From Pseudomonadota bacterium (GTDB lineage Bacteria; Pseudomonadota; Gammaproteobacteria; Burkholderiales; Casimicrobiaceae), in NCBI GenBank assembly GCA_018241785.1, contig JAFEDF010000240.1, positions 1 to 55,491 on the forward strand: a DNA stretch of 55,491 bases, written 5' to 3'. Of the stretch, positions 17,075-27,459 are shown in pieces (positions within the stretch are counted from its first letter, which is position 1; every line of letters begins with the position of its first letter). The position numbers were made by a program, and so were the translations under genes. Below the pieces are notes generated by a model. The model had not been told where the DNA came from. It did not search any database and saw nothing but the letters and a program-made list of their open reading frames with translations.

Positions 17075-17668
17075 GTGCGGTTCGCCTACTATGACCGCCT
17101 GTCGGCGTCGCGCAAGAAAATCTACCGCGCGAGCGATGCGATCGACTCCGTCGCGTTGCCGCGCGATCTCGCCGCCGGAGCGACCGTCGCGGCAATCCGG
17201 CGCACGCTCGCAGCCGACGATCGCGCGCTCCTGCGTCCGGCCTGCCAGGACCTGGTCGACCGGCTGACCCGCGGCTGGGACGTTCCGCCGGTCGCGGTCC
17301 GCGTGCTCGCCGCGCGCCCCGCCGACGAGGGCGGCGAGCTGCACGGCCTCTACGAGCCTGCCGAAGGGCCGGCGCGCGCCCGCATCAGCGTCTGGATGCG
17401 CACCGCGCAGCGGCGGCAGGTCGTCGCATTCAGGAGCTTCGTCCGCACGCTCTGCCACGAGCTCTGCCATCACCTCGACTACGAGCTCTACGCGCTCGAG
17501 GAGACGTTCCACACCGAGGGCTTCTACAAGCGCGAGTCGAGCCTCGCCAATGCGCTCCTCGCGATGGAGCTGCGCGACGACGGGAGCACCGGCGCGGGGA
17601 ACGGTGCGGGTGCGCCGCGCGACGCCGGTGCGCAGGCCGGCGCGGAGCGCGAGGGCCGGCATCGATGA
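17075..17668 (+). CDS. Putative zinc metallopeptidase (HExxH), function unknown
   Basis: A 197-residue protein starting with GTG. Its clearest feature is H128-E-L-C-H132, a zincin motif, followed by HLDYELYALEETFHTEGFYKRES, in which a further histidine or glutamate could complete the zinc site. There is no signal peptide, so it would act in the cytoplasm. The C-terminal 35 residues are low-complexity (Gly/Ala/Arg). I do not recognise the family beyond a general SprT/zincin-like appearance. Its stop overlaps the ATG of the MFS gene (ATGA), which implies translational coupling. Confidence 0.6.
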   Translation: MRFAYYDRLSASRKKIYRASDAIDSVALPRDLAAGATVAAIRRTLAADDRALLRPACQDLVDRLTRGWDVPPVAVRVLAARPADEGGELHGLYEPAEGPARARISVWMRTAQRRQVVAFRSFVRTLCHELCHHLDYELYALEETFHTEGFYKRESSLANALLAMELRDDGSTGAGNGAGAPRDAGAQAGAEREGRHR

Positions 17669-18852
17669 GCGACGCGCGCGACGAAGCTTCGCTCTGGCTC
17701 CCGCTGTCGCTCCTGTGGCTGTCGGGGATCGCGCTGCGGCTCACGATCCTCGCCGTGGCTCCGGTCATCCCGGCGATCCGCAGCGAATTCGGCTTGACCG
17801 CGACCGAGGTCGGGCTCCTCGGCAGCATCGCTCCGCTGCTCTTCGCGGCGGCGGCGATGGGGGGCGCGCTCCTCGTCGCGCGGATCGGCGTGCGCGGGGC
17901 GCTCGTCGGCGGCCTCGTGATCGTCGCCGCCGGCGCCGCGCTGCGCGGACTCGCCGTCGACTTCGCCTGGCTCATCGCGGCGAGCGTCGTGATGTCGGCC
18001 GGCGTCGCGATCATGCAGCCGGTGATGCCGACGACCGTTCGCCACTGGATGCCGCAGGGCACGATCGGGCTCGGCACCGCGACCTACACCAACGGGCTCC
18101 TCGTCGGTGAAGTCATTCCGGTGCTCGTCATGCTGCCGCTCGTCATGCCGCTGATGAACGGAAGCTGGCGGGGGGCGCTCGCCGTGTGGGCGATCCCGGT
18201 CGCGCTGACGGCGCTGTTCGTGCAACGCGCGGCGCCGCGCTTCCCCGACCCGTTCGTCGCGCTGCGCCACGCGCCGCGCCGGTGGATGCCCGACTGGCGG
18301 CACGGGCTCGTGTGGAGGCTCGGCATCCTGTTCTGCTGCGTCAACGCCATCTACTTCGCGGTGAACGCGTTCATCCCGATCTACCTCACCAACGAGGGGC
18401 GGCCGGACCTCATCAGCGCGACCTTGACCGCGCTCAACTTCGGCCAGATCCCCGCCTCGCTCTTGCTGCTCGCCGTCGCGCGCCGGGTCGAGCGGCGTGC
18501 GTGGGCTTACATCGCGTCGGGACTCGTATCGCTCGCCGCGGTCGTCGCACTCGCCTTCGCGGTCGGGCCGCTCACCCCGCTGTGGGCGGGCATCCTCGGC
18601 TTCTCCGACGCGGCCGCGCTGATCCTCGGCCTCACGCTGCCGCCCCTCCTCTGCGCACCCGAGGACGTCGCGCGCACGTCGGCGGGCGTCTTTACGCTGA
18701 GCTACGGGGGCGCCGTCGCGATCTCGCTCGTGGCGGGCGCCCTGTGGGACGCGACGGGGATCGCCTGGCTCGCCTTCGCGCCGATGGCGGCCTGCGCGCT
18801 GGTCCTCGCCGCGATCACCCTCGTCCTGCGCGCCCGGCGCGAGCTTGGCTGA
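17665..18852 (+). CDS. MFS transporter (CynX/NimT-like)
   Basis: A 395-residue integral membrane protein with about twelve hydrophobic segments. Examples are LLWLSGIALRLTILAVAPVI at the N-terminus and the pair around residues 205-260. The VIPAIRSEFGLTATEVGLLGS loop is typical of the cyanate/nitroimidazole branch of the major facilitator superfamily. The substrate cannot be inferred. It overlaps the upstream metallopeptidase gene by 4 nt. Its 3' end runs directly into the promoter of the SAH riboswitch transcript. Confidence 0.82.
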   Translation: MSDARDEASLWLPLSLLWLSGIALRLTILAVAPVIPAIRSEFGLTATEVGLLGSIAPLLFAAAAMGGALLVARIGVRGALVGGLVIVAAGAALRGLAVDFAWLIAASVVMSAGVAIMQPVMPTTVRHWMPQGTIGLGTATYTNGLLVGEVIPVLVMLPLVMPLMNGSWRGALAVWAIPVALTALFVQRAAPRFPDPFVALRHAPRRWMPDWRHGLVWRLGILFCCVNAIYFAVNAFIPIYLTNEGRPDLISATLTALNFGQIPASLLLLAVARRVERRAWAYIASGLVSLAAVVALAFAVGPLTPLWAGILGFSDAAALILGLTLPPLLCAPEDVARTSAGVFTLSYGGAVAISLVAGALWDATGIAWLAFAPMAACALVLAAITLVLRARRELG

Positions 18853-18854
18853 GG

Positions 18855-18860
18855 TACAAT
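18855..18860 (+). promoter_or_regulatory. Putative -10 box of the SAH riboswitch / ahcY transcript
   Basis: TACAAT starts 3 nt after the MFS stop codon and lies 16 nt before the first paired base of the riboswitch. That places the predicted transcript start right at the aptamer. Confidence 0.5.
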
Positions 18861-18875
18861 CCGCGCTCCTCAGCG

Positions 18876-18962
18876 CCCCGAGGAGCGTTGCAACCCGCGC
18901 CGGCTTCGGCCGCCGGGCCAGGCTCGGGGCAGGCAGTCATGCCTCATGCAACGGCGCTCGTT
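18876..18962 (+). ncRNA. S-adenosylhomocysteine (SAH) riboswitch
   Basis: This matches the SAH aptamer family that precedes ahcY in beta- and gammaproteobacteria. A 7-bp outer helix pairs CCCCGAG (18876-18882) with CTCGGGG (18923-18929). The conserved GAGCGTTGCAAC follows its 5' strand and CCAGGCTCGG closes it. GAGCG (18883-18887) can pair with CGCTC (18955-18959), the pseudoknot-like contact of the family. SAH binding is expected to raise expression of ahcY and of the genes behind it. About 80 nt separate the aptamer from the ahcY start, which has a GGAG ribosome site (19033-19036). Confidence 0.88.
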
Positions 18963-19042
18963 GAACCGCGGCTCGTCCTGCGGACAACGGGTGATCGACC
19001 GACCCGCCGCCCGCAGCGAACCGCCCGCCAACGGAGTGAGCG

Positions 19043-20479
<1,437 letters not shown>

Positions 20480-20480
20480 C

Positions 20481-21398
20481 ATGCGCATCGCGGTGATCGG
20501 CGCCGGTGGAGTCGGCGGCTACTTCGGAGCGAAGCTCGCGCGCGCGGGCAACGACGTCGCGTTCGTCGCGCGCGGTGCGCAGCTCGCGGCGCTGCGCGAG
20601 CGCGGGCTCAGGGTCGAGAGCGCCGGAGGGGACATCGCGCTCTCCCGGGTGGCGGCGACCGACGATCCCGCGACGCTCGCCCCGGTCGACGTCGTCATGC
20701 TCTGCGTCAAGCTGTGGGACGTCGAGGCGGCCACGCGGCAGGCTGCCCCGCTCGTCGCGGCAGGCGGCGTCGTCATTCCGTTCCAGAACGGCATCGACGC
20801 TCCGGGAATCGTCGCCGGCATCGTCGGGGCCGACCACGCGCTGGCAGGTGTCGCCTACATCGCGGCGGCGATTGCCGAGCCGGGAGTGATCCGCCACGTC
20901 GGCTCGATGGCGCGCCTTCGCGTCGGGGCGTTCGCGGGCGGCCCGGCCGATGCCGCGCGCAGCTTCGTCGAAGCCGCAGCCGCGGCAGGCATCGAGATCG
21001 AGCACTCGGCCGACATCCGCCGCGCGTTGTGGGAGAAGTTCGTATTCCTCGCCGCGGTCTCCGGAGTGACGAGTCTCGCGCGCGCGCCGATCGGCGTGGT
21101 CCGCAGCGACCCCGAGCTTCGCGCGACCTTCGAAGCTGCCGTGCGCGAGACGCTGGCGGCGGGGAACGCCGAAGGCGTTGCGCTCGGCGGCGAGTTCGCG
21201 GCGAACGCGCTGCGCTTCCTCGATTCGCTGCCCGCCGAGATGCGCACGTCGATGCAGGTCGACCTCGCAGCAGGACATCGCCTCGAGGCGCCGTGGCTGT
21301 GCGGCCGCGTCGCGTCGCTCGCCGCAGCGCACGGCTTCGCTGCGCCGGTCAACGCGACGATCTACGCCGCACTGAAGCCGTACGTGGCGGGAACCTGA
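20481..21398 (+). CDS. 2-dehydropantoate 2-reductase family protein, paralogue 3
   Basis: A 305-residue PanE/ApbA protein with GAGGVGGYFGAKLARAG, PFQNGIDAP, and the EKFVFLAAVSGVTSLAR region. Its length and sequence are closer to ordinary PanE than the two paralogues near 1-5 kb, so it is the best candidate here for pantothenate synthesis. It is placed between ahcY and metF with 1-nt gaps and would be under SAH-riboswitch control, which has no obvious metabolic logic other than shared one-carbon (hydroxymethyl transfer) chemistry. Confidence 0.87.
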   Translation: MRIAVIGAGGVGGYFGAKLARAGNDVAFVARGAQLAALRERGLRVESAGGDIALSRVAATDDPATLAPVDVVMLCVKLWDVEAATRQAAPLVAAGGVVIPFQNGIDAPGIVAGIVGADHALAGVAYIAAAIAEPGVIRHVGSMARLRVGAFAGGPADAARSFVEAAAAAGIEIEHSADIRRALWEKFVFLAAVSGVTSLARAPIGVVRSDPELRATFEAAVRETLAAGNAEGVALGGEFAANALRFLDSLPAEMRTSMQVDLAAGHRLEAPWLCGRVASLAAAHGFAAPVNATIYAALKPYVAGT

Positions 21399-21399
21399 C

Positions 21400-21756
21400 G
21401 TGCGCATCGTCCTGACCTGGCTCGCCAACGCGCTCGCGCTCGTCGCGCTGCCCTACATCCTCACGGGTGTCCACGTGGCGTCGTTCGGCACGGCGCTCGT
21501 CGCTGCGCTCATCCTCGGGCTCGTCAATACGCTGATCCGGCCGATCCTCGTCATCCTGACGCTGCCGGCGACGCTCCTGACGCTCGGGCTCTTCATCTTC
21601 GTCATCAACGGGCTCCTGTTCTGGTTCGTCGGCTCGTTCGTCAAGGGATTCACCGTCGACGGCTTCTGGACAGGGGTGTTCGGCGCGATCGTCTACAGCG
21701 TCATCTCGTGGGCGCTGTCGTCGCTCGTCCGGCCGCTGGAGCGGCGCAGGCCGTGA
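21400..21756 (+). CDS. Small membrane protein, 'phage holin family 4' (YvlD-like)
   Basis: A 118-residue protein with four hydrophobic segments: ALALVALPYILTG, ALVAALILGLVNTLI, an ILTLPATLLTLGLFIFVINGLLFW hairpin, and GVFGAIVYSVISWALSSLV. This pattern is the YvlD / phage_holin_4_2 family. Despite the name it is a common chromosomal membrane protein, often found next to ahcY and metF in betaproteobacteria, and nothing here suggests a phage. It starts with GTG one nucleotide after the preceding stop, and its own TGA overlaps the metF GTG. Confidence 0.8.
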   Translation: MRIVLTWLANALALVALPYILTGVHVASFGTALVAALILGLVNTLIRPILVILTLPATLLTLGLFIFVINGLLFWFVGSFVKGFTVDGFWTGVFGAIVYSVISWALSSLVRPLERRRP

Positions 21757-22628
21757 GCGGCGCCGGCGCGACGATTGCCGGCGGCGCTGCCGCCGCGCCC
21801 GTCTGCAGCCTCGAGTTCTTCCCGCCGAAGACTCCCGAAGGTGTCGCGAAGCTCCGCGCGGCGAGGCGCGAGTTCGCGGCGCTCATGCCGGCGTTCTGCT
21901 CGGTCACCTACGGCGCCGGAGGCTCGACTCGCGAGGGCACGCTCGCGACGGTGCAGGAGATCCGCGCCGAGGGGCTCGAGGGTGTGCCGCATCTGTCGTG
22001 TATCGGATCGACGCGCGCGGGTCTGCGCGACGTGCTCATGCAGTACCGCAGCGCCGGCATCAGGCATCTCATCGCGCTGCGCGGAGACCTGCCGTCGGGC
22101 AGCGTCGACGCCGGCGAGCTCCACTACGCGAGCGAACTCGTCGCATTCGTTCGCGCCGAGACCGGGGACTGGTTCCACATCGACGTCGCCGCGTATCCCG
22201 AGGTCCATCCGCAGGCGCGCAATCCGGCCGACGATCTCGCCCATTTCAGGCGCAAGATCGACGCCGGAGCGAACTCGGCGATCACCCAGTACTTCTTCAA
22301 TCCCGATGCCTACTGGCATTTCGTCGACGCGTGCGCGGCGCAGGGCGTGTCGGTGCCGATCGTGCCGGGCATCATGCCGGTGTCGAGCTTCATGAGACTC
22401 GCGCGCTTCTCCGACGCCTGCGGCGCCGAGATCCCGCGCTGGATCCGGCGGCGCCTCGAAGGCTTCGGCGACGACGCGGCGTCGATCCGCGCGTTCGGCA
22501 TCGACGTCGTCACGAAGATGTGCGCGGCACTGCTCGAGCGCGGCGCGCCGGGGCTGCACTTCTACACGCTGAACCACGCGCCGCTCACCGTCGAGATCTG
22601 GCACAGGCTGGGACTCGCGCTGCGCTGA
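21753..22628 (+). CDS. metF: Methylenetetrahydrofolate reductase
   Basis: A 291-residue FAD-dependent reductase making 5-methyl-THF for methionine synthesis. It shows SLEFFPPKTPEG at the N-terminus, SVTYGAGGSTREGT, LRGDLP, DAGANSAITQYFFN and the C-terminal LHFYTLNHA. The start is taken as GTG 21753, which overlaps the previous stop (GTGA) and has AGG upstream. An in-frame ATG at 21708 would add 15 residues encoded inside the membrane-protein gene. It is the last gene of the riboswitch-controlled group. Confidence 0.94.
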   Translation: MSGAGATIAGGAAAAPVCSLEFFPPKTPEGVAKLRAARREFAALMPAFCSVTYGAGGSTREGTLATVQEIRAEGLEGVPHLSCIGSTRAGLRDVLMQYRSAGIRHLIALRGDLPSGSVDAGELHYASELVAFVRAETGDWFHIDVAAYPEVHPQARNPADDLAHFRRKIDAGANSAITQYFFNPDAYWHFVDACAAQGVSVPIVPGIMPVSSFMRLARFSDACGAEIPRWIRRRLEGFGDDAASIRAFGIDVVTKMCAALLERGAPGLHFYTLNHAPLTVEIWHRLGLALR

Positions 22629-22682
22629 GCGCGCATGGCGCCGCAGTCGGGTGACCTTCGCGCAGGAGCTCGTCCGCGGCGG

Positions 22683-23456
22683 TCAGCGAGGCCCCGGCGT
22701 GTACGACTCGAGCTCGAGCAGCGCGTGCTGGACCGGGACCACGTCGAGGCCGTCACGCGGGTCGCTGCGCTCGCGATACTCGGCGTTCTTCTCCTCGCGC
22801 ACCGGCGCCCCGACGGCGGGCGCGTACCAGATGACGTCGTTGCAGGTGGTCGGATCGCGCCAGAACTCCTGGTCGTCGAGCCGCATCAGCACGCGCAGCC
22901 TGATCGCGTCGAAGGTCCCGGCGGGAGTCGTGACGCGGTCCCAGCCGCCGACTCGCACGTAGTGGTTGATCTGCCCCGCCTGCTTCGTCGTCTCGTTGTA
23001 GTTGTCGATCCACTGGCTCCAGCTCGCGCCCGGAACGAGCGGGAAGCGGTAGCGCTCGAGCGGCGTCTTGAACTTCCGCGTCTCGTCGTCGAGGAGCGCG
23101 CCGACGTCGACGATCCCGGGGGCGCTCCAGCGCTCTATGCGCGTCCCGTCGACGGTCGGACCGTGCTGGGTGACGCGCACCGTGTACCCGCTCGCGTCGC
23201 GCGCGACGATCTCGCGCGTCTCGGTCCAGAGCACGGGAACGCGAAAGCCGTCGCGCGCGCGATAGACCCAGCGCGTGCCCACGCTGAGCTGCGGCGCTTC
23301 GACCGGCGCGTGCCCGGCGTCGGGCTCGGCGGTGATCGCTCCGCCCGGAAATGCGCAACCGCCGGCGAACGCGCCCGCGACGAGCGCGACGGCGGCGAGC
23401 GCGCGCACGGCGAGCGCCTTTGCGCGCGGCGATCCGGAAGGGTGCGGAACTGCCAT
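22683..23456 (-). CDS. Putative outer-membrane or periplasmic lipoprotein
   Basis: A 257-residue protein with an N-terminal signal ending in the lipobox AGAFAGGC (Cys34). The mature part begins with a proline/alanine-rich linker, then SVGTRWVYRARDGFRVPVLWTETREIV, a motif seen in proteins that carry beta-structured domains of unknown role. Later regions include TTKQAGQINHYVRVGGWDRV and CNDVIWYAPAVGAPVREEK. I recognise no enzymatic motif. It lies 74 nt downstream of ilvD on the same strand and is convergent with metF. The start is the ATG at 23456, just before the typical signal sequence; upstream frame extension is arginine-rich read-through. Confidence 0.65.
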   Translation of the reverse strand: MAVPHPSGSPRAKALAVRALAAVALVAGAFAGGCAFPGGAITAEPDAGHAPVEAPQLSVGTRWVYRARDGFRVPVLWTETREIVARDASGYTVRVTQHGPTVDGTRIERWSAPGIVDVGALLDDETRKFKTPLERYRFPLVPGASWSQWIDNYNETTKQAGQINHYVRVGGWDRVTTPAGTFDAIRLRVLMRLDDQEFWRDPTTCNDVIWYAPAVGAPVREEKNAEYRERSDPRDGLDVVPVQHALLELESYTPGPR

Positions 23457-23530
23457 GGCTTTGCGCGTCAGGGCGCGGCGCAAAGAGGTGGCTCCACGCC
23501 GCAGCAGAAGCGTGCTCCTGCGCCCCGCCC

Positions 23531-25216
23531 CTACTCCTGCGCTCCGTCGGTGATCGCGCCCTTGCTCGCCGTCGACACGAGGCGCGTGTACTTGGCGAGC
23601 ACGCCCTGGCGGTAGCGCGGCGCGGGTGGATGCCAGCGCGCCCGGCGCGCGGCGAGCGTCTTCTCGTCGACGTTGAGCTCGATCGCGAGGCGCTTGGCGT
23701 CGATCGTGATCGAATCGCCTTCCTCGATCAGCGCGATGGTGCCGCCGACCTGCGCCTCGGGTGCGACGTGGCCGACGACGAGTCCCCACGTTCCTCCCGA
23801 GAAGCGCCCGTCGGTGAGGAGCCCGACCGAATCACCGAGCCCCTGCCCGATCAGCGCCGACGTGGGGGCGAGCATCTCCTGCATGCCGGGTCCGCCCTTC
23901 GGCCCCTCGTAGCGGATGACGATGACGTCGCCGGCGCGGATCTTCCCGGCGAGAATCGCTTCGAGGCACTGCGGCTCGGAATCGAACACGCGCGCGGGGC
24001 CGGTGATTGCGAGGTGCTTGATGCCGGTGATCTTCGCGACGCAGCCCTCGGGGGCCAGGTTGCCGCGCAGGATCGCGAGGTGCCCCTGCGCGTACATCGG
24101 CTGCTCGAACGGCCGGATCACGTCCTGGCCCGCGCGGGGCTCGCGCGGCACCGCAGCGAGCTCGTCGGCGAGCGTACGGCCGGTGATCGTCATGCATTCG
24201 CCGTGCACGAGGCCGCGATCGAGCAGCATCCGCAGAACCTGCGGCACGCCTCCTGCCGCGTGAAAGTCGACCGCGACGTAGCGCCCCGACGGCTTCAGGT
24301 CGCACAGCACCGGTACGCGCTTCCTGATGCGCTCGAAGTCGTCGATCGTCCATTCGACCCCGGCCGCCGATGCGATCGCGAGGTAGTGGAGCACCGCGTT
24401 GGTCGATCCGCCGGTCGCCATCACGAGCGAGACCGCGTTCTCGATCGACTTTCTCGTGATGATGTCGCGCGGCTTCAAGTCGGCCTTCACGGCCTCGACC
24501 AGCACCGTCGCCGATTGCGCCGCCGAATCGGCCTTCTCGGGATCGGGCGAGGCGAGCTGCGAGCTGCCGAGGAGGCTCATGCCGAGCGCCTCGAACGACG
24601 ACGACATCGTGTTCGCCGTGTACATGCCTCCGCAGGCGCCGACTCCCGGGCAGGCGTGCCGCTCGATGCCGTCGTAGTCTTCCTTCGACATCTTGCCGGC
24701 CATGAACGCGCCGACCGCTTCGAACGGCGAGACGATGGTGAGCGCCTCGCCCTTCCAGTGGCCGGGCTTGATCGTCCCGGCGTAGACGAAGATGCCGGGA
24801 ACGTTCATGCGCGCCATCGCCATCATCGCCGCGGGCATGTTCTTGTCGCAGCCGCCCGCCACCAGCACTCCGTCCATCCGCTGTCCGTTGACGGCGACCT
24901 CGATCGCATCGGCGATCACCTCGCGCGACACCAGCGAGTACTTCATGCCCTCGGTGCCCATGCCGATGCCGTCGGTGACGGTCGGGATGCCGAACATCTG
25001 CGGCATCGCGCCGGCTTGCTTCAGCGCCGCGATCGCGCGATCGACGAGCGGCTGGATGCCGGCGTTGCAGGGGTTCATCGTGCTGTGCCCGTTGGCGACG
25101 CCGACGATCGGCTTCTCGAAATCGGCGTCGCCGAAGCCGACGGCGCGAAGCATGGCGCGGTTGGGCGAGCGGGCGACACCCTGCGTGATCAGTTGTGAGC
25201 GGCGGTTGTACGGCAC
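23531..25216 (-). CDS. ilvD: Dihydroxy-acid dehydratase
   Basis: A 561-residue Fe-S dehydratase in branched-chain amino acid synthesis. It converts 2,3-dihydroxy-isovalerate and -3-methylvalerate to the 2-oxo acids. Cluster and active-site motifs are [12 protein letters not shown] (residues about 122-133), [18 protein letters not shown], and [14 protein letters not shown] near the C-terminus. The start is a GTG with a GGAG site upstream. It is divergent from lgt. Confidence 0.96.
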   Translation of the reverse strand: MPYNRRSQLITQGVARSPNRAMLRAVGFGDADFEKPIVGVANGHSTMNPCNAGIQPLVDRAIAALKQAGAMPQMFGIPTVTDGIGMGTEGMKYSLVSREVIADAIEVAVNGQRMDGVLVAGGCDKNMPAAMMAMARMNVPGIFVYAGTIKPGHWKGEALTIVSPFEAVGAFMAGKMSKEDYDGIERHACPGVGACGGMYTANTMSSSFEALGMSLLGSSQLASPDPEKADSAAQSATVLVEAVKADLKPRDIITRKSIENAVSLVMATGGSTNAVLHYLAIASAAGVEWTIDDFERIRKRVPVLCDLKPSGRYVAVDFHAAGGVPQVLRMLLDRGLVHGECMTITGRTLADELAAVPREPRAGQDVIRPFEQPMYAQGHLAILRGNLAPEGCVAKITGIKHLAITGPARVFDSEPQCLEAILAGKIRAGDVIVIRYEGPKGGPGMQEMLAPTSALIGQGLGDSVGLLTDGRFSGGTWGLVVGHVAPEAQVGGTIALIEEGDSITIDAKRLAIELNVDEKTLAARRARWHPPAPRYRQGVLAKYTRLVSTASKGAITDGAQE

Positions 25217-25360
25217 GGGGATTCTCCAGGGAGGCAGGCGGGTTCCGGCGCGAATCGGCCCGCGCGGAACGTCGATCGAGGCGCGGCGCTCGCCGCGCGT
25301 CGATCACGATAGCATCGCCTCGGAGGGCCGACAACCGGGCGATGTGGTATATGGACGCGC
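25217..25360. promoter_or_regulatory. Divergent promoter region ilvD / lgt
   Basis: This 144-bp gap must contain promoters for both genes. A GGTATATGG word at 25342-25350 could be the lgt -10 region. On the other strand only the GGAG ribosome site of ilvD is clear. No attenuator-like hairpin with a U-tract and no leader peptide rich in Ile/Leu/Val codons was seen. Confidence 0.3.
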
Positions 25361-26170
25361 ATGCTCGTGTACCCGAACTTCGATCCGGTGGCGTTTCGCA
25401 TCGGTCCGCTCGCCGTGCGCTGGTACGGGCTCATGTACCTCGTCGGCTTCATCCTGTTCATCGTGCTCGGACGGCGCCGCGCGAAAAACCGTGCGGCGAG
25501 CGGCTGGCGCGCGACCGACGTCGACGACATGCTTTTCTTCGGCGTGTTCGGCGTCATCCTCGGCGGCAGGCTCGGTTACGTGCTGTTCTACAAGCCGGGC
25601 TATTACTTCGCGCATCCGCTGGAGATCTTCGAGGTCTGGCACGGCGGCATGAGCTTCCATGGCGGCCTCATCGGCGTGCTGGTCGCGCTGTGGTTCTTCG
25701 CGCGCGGCCGCGGGCGGCGCTGGCTCGACGTCACCGACTTCGTCGCGCCGTTGATCCCGCTCGGGCTCGCTGCCGGCCGCCTCGGCAACTTCATCAACGG
25801 CGAGCTCGTCGGGCGCCCGAGCAACCTTCCGTGGGCGATGGTGTTTCCGCAGGTCGACAGCGTGCCGCGCCACCCGTCACAGCTCTACGAGTTCGGCCTC
25901 GAGGGCGTGCTGCTGTTCATCATCATGTGGAGCTTTGCGTCGAAGCCGCGTCCGACCGGGGCCGTGTCGGGACTGTTCCTCGCGGGCTATGGCACGTTTC
26001 GCTTCATCGCCGAGTTCGCGCGGCAGCCCGACAGCTTCCTCGGCTTCCTCGCGCTCGGGCTCACGATGGGCCAATGGCTGTCGCTGCCGATGGTCGCAAT
26101 CGGCATTGCGCTGCTCGTCTGGGCCTATCGCGGTTCGGGCAAGCCGCCGCGTGCGCCGGGTCGCGGCTAG
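25361..26170 (+). CDS. lgt: Prolipoprotein diacylglyceryl transferase
   Basis: A 269-residue inner-membrane enzyme that attaches diacylglycerol to the lipobox cysteine of prolipoproteins. It has the N-terminal [13 protein letters not shown] motif (here YPNFDPVAF), [23 protein letters not shown] with the catalytic histidine, and the Lgt signature [14 protein letters not shown]. At least five hydrophobic helices are evident. Its last 4 nt overlap the 3' end of fxsA on the other strand. Confidence 0.95.
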   Translation: MLVYPNFDPVAFRIGPLAVRWYGLMYLVGFILFIVLGRRRAKNRAASGWRATDVDDMLFFGVFGVILGGRLGYVLFYKPGYYFAHPLEIFEVWHGGMSFHGGLIGVLVALWFFARGRGRRWLDVTDFVAPLIPLGLAAGRLGNFINGELVGRPSNLPWAMVFPQVDSVPRHPSQLYEFGLEGVLLFIIMWSFASKPRPTGAVSGLFLAGYGTFRFIAEFARQPDSFLGFLALGLTMGQWLSLPMVAIGIALLVWAYRGSGKPPRAPGRG

Positions 26171-26577
26171 TCGAGCCGCCTGAAGTCGCCGTCGACGGTG
26201 CTGCCGCGGCGCCGCGCTCCGGCCCGCCCCGCGGCAACCGGCTGTGGCTCGAGCCGGCCGTGCAGGTTGATCGGCAGCGCGAGGAGCAGGAGCGCGAGCG
26301 CATCCGAGACGACGCCCGGAACGATCAGCAGGATGCCGGCGAGCACGCGCCGGCCGCTGTCGAGGAGCGCGCGCAGCGGGTTCTCGTGCCCCCGGAACGC
26401 AGCGAGCGTGCGCATGCGGAACTCGTTGCGCTCGTTGGTAAGCACATACATTCCCGCGAGCGCCGAACCTGTGAGCCATATCCACAGCGGCACGCCCGTC
26501 CAGCGGGCGAGCCTGACGGTGATCATCACGTCGGCCGCGGGGAACGCCAGTACAATCGCCAGAATCAGGAACCGCAT
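26167..26577 (-). CDS. fxsA: FxsA family membrane protein
   Basis: A 136-residue protein with the FxsA layout: two hydrophobic segments at the N-terminus ([31 protein letters not shown]), a basic loop, and a third pair around [31 protein letters not shown]. It ends in a hydrophilic basic tail. FxsA proteins are inner-membrane proteins linked in E. coli to exclusion of phage T7 by F plasmids. The start at 26577 is fixed by AAGGAG 5 nt upstream; longer versions of the frame are not needed. Confidence 0.85.
   Translation of the reverse strand: MRFLILAIVLAFPAADVMITVRLARWTGVPLWIWLTGSALAGMYVLTNERNEFRMRTLAAFRGHENPLRALLDSGRRVLAGILLIVPGVVSDALALLLLALPINLHGRLEPQPVAAGRAGARRRGSTVDGDFRRLD
26551..26556 (+). 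promoter_or_regulatory. Putative -10 box of the cutA transcript inside fxsA
   Basis: TACAAT lies 30 nt before the cutA start and within the fxsA coding sequence. The start codons of fxsA and cutA are only 10 nt apart, so each promoter must sit in the other gene or overlap it. Confidence 0.45.
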
Positions 26578-26586
26578 TGAATCTCC

Positions 26587-26937
26587 TTGCCGAACCTCCC
26601 GGTCATCGTCGTCACCCACGTGCCCGATGCGTCGGTCGCGACGCGCATCGCGCGCGCGCTGATCGACGAACGCCTGGCGGCCTGCGTGAACATCGGCGCT
26701 CCGGTCGAGTCAATCTACCACTGGCAGGGCCGCACCGAAACCGTGCACGAAATCCCGCTCGCCGCGAAGACCCGTGCAACACTCGTACCAGAGGTCGAGG
26801 CAGCGATCGTCCGCCTTCATCCTTATGACATTCCCGACATCGTTGCGATCCCTGTCGTCGATGGTCACGCTCCGTATTTCGCGTGGATCGACGCCGAGAC
26901 GCGCGCAGCCGAAGGAAGCGGGCCAACGCTCGCGTGA
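26587..26937 (+). CDS. cutA: CutA1 divalent-ion tolerance protein
   Basis: A 116-residue small trimeric protein of the CutA1 family. Key segments are VTHVPDASVATRIARALIDERLAACVN, SIYHWQGRTET (the W-Q/K-G signature), AAKTRATLVPEV, and YDIPDIVAIPVVDGHAPYFAWI. The start appears to be TTG at 26587; no ATG or GTG lies upstream in frame without entering the fxsA start region. Its biochemical role is still uncertain across bacteria. In betaproteobacteria it commonly leads into dsbD, as it does here in reduced form. Confidence 0.88.
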   Translation: MPNLPVIVVTHVPDASVATRIARALIDERLAACVNIGAPVESIYHWQGRTETVHEIPLAAKTRATLVPEVEAAIVRLHPYDIPDIVAIPVVDGHAPYFAWIDAETRAAEGSGPTLA

Positions 26938-26956
26938 AGCCGGGTGGCGCGGCGCG

Positions 26957-27451
26957 GTGAGGCCGGCGCTCGCGGCCCTCGCGCTCGCCGCCGGCGCCGT
27001 CGCGCTTCCGGCGCTCGCGCAGTTCCCCGGCGCAAAGCCGGACCTCCTTCCGCCCGACCGGGCATTCAGGCTGTCGGCGCGCGCGCTCGACCCGAACACC
27101 GTCGAGGTGCGGTTCGACATCGCCGACGGCTACTACCTCTACCGCGACCGGATGTCGTTTCGCGTCGAGCCCGTCATGGCGGGGGTGGCGGTGCTCCCGC
27201 CGGGCAAGCGCAAGCACGATGCGTTCTTTGGAGACGTCGACACCTACCGGGGCAGCGTCGACGTGCGCGTGCCGCTGGCGCAGGCTGCGGCGCCGGGCGA
27301 AGCGCTCACCGTCTACGCGCAGTCGCAGGGTTGCGCCGATGTCGGGGTTTGCTATCCGCCCAACGCGCAGCAGGTCAAGGTCAGCGTTCCGCTCGCCGGG
27401 GCGCGCGCCGGCGATTTCGTCGAGCCGCCGGCCAAGGGCCTTTTCAACTAA
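26957..27451 (+). CDS. Stand-alone DsbD alpha-domain protein (periplasmic thiol reductase domain)
   Basis: A 164-residue exported protein made of a signal peptide (ending near PALAQ) and only the N-terminal DsbD alpha domain. The paired cysteines are C126 and C132 in SQGCADVGVCYPPN, equivalent to the active-site pair of E. coli DsbD alpha. GYYLYRDRMSFRV also matches. The transmembrane beta domain and thioredoxin-like gamma domain of full DsbD are absent, and tlpA begins 9 nt later. The protein would need another electron donor, such as a CcdA-type protein encoded elsewhere. The start is GTG 26957. Confidence 0.82.
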   Translation: MRPALAALALAAGAVALPALAQFPGAKPDLLPPDRAFRLSARALDPNTVEVRFDIADGYYLYRDRMSFRVEPVMAGVAVLPPGKRKHDAFFGDVDTYRGSVDVRVPLAQAAAPGEALTVYAQSQGCADVGVCYPPNAQQVKVSVPLAGARAGDFVEPPAKGLFN

Positions 27452-27459
27452 CCGCCACG

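Noticed and set aside
21400..21756. Prophage remnant suggested by the 'phage holin' family name
   Set aside because: The family is a chromosomal membrane protein commonly linked to ahcY/metF, and no other phage-like gene is nearby.
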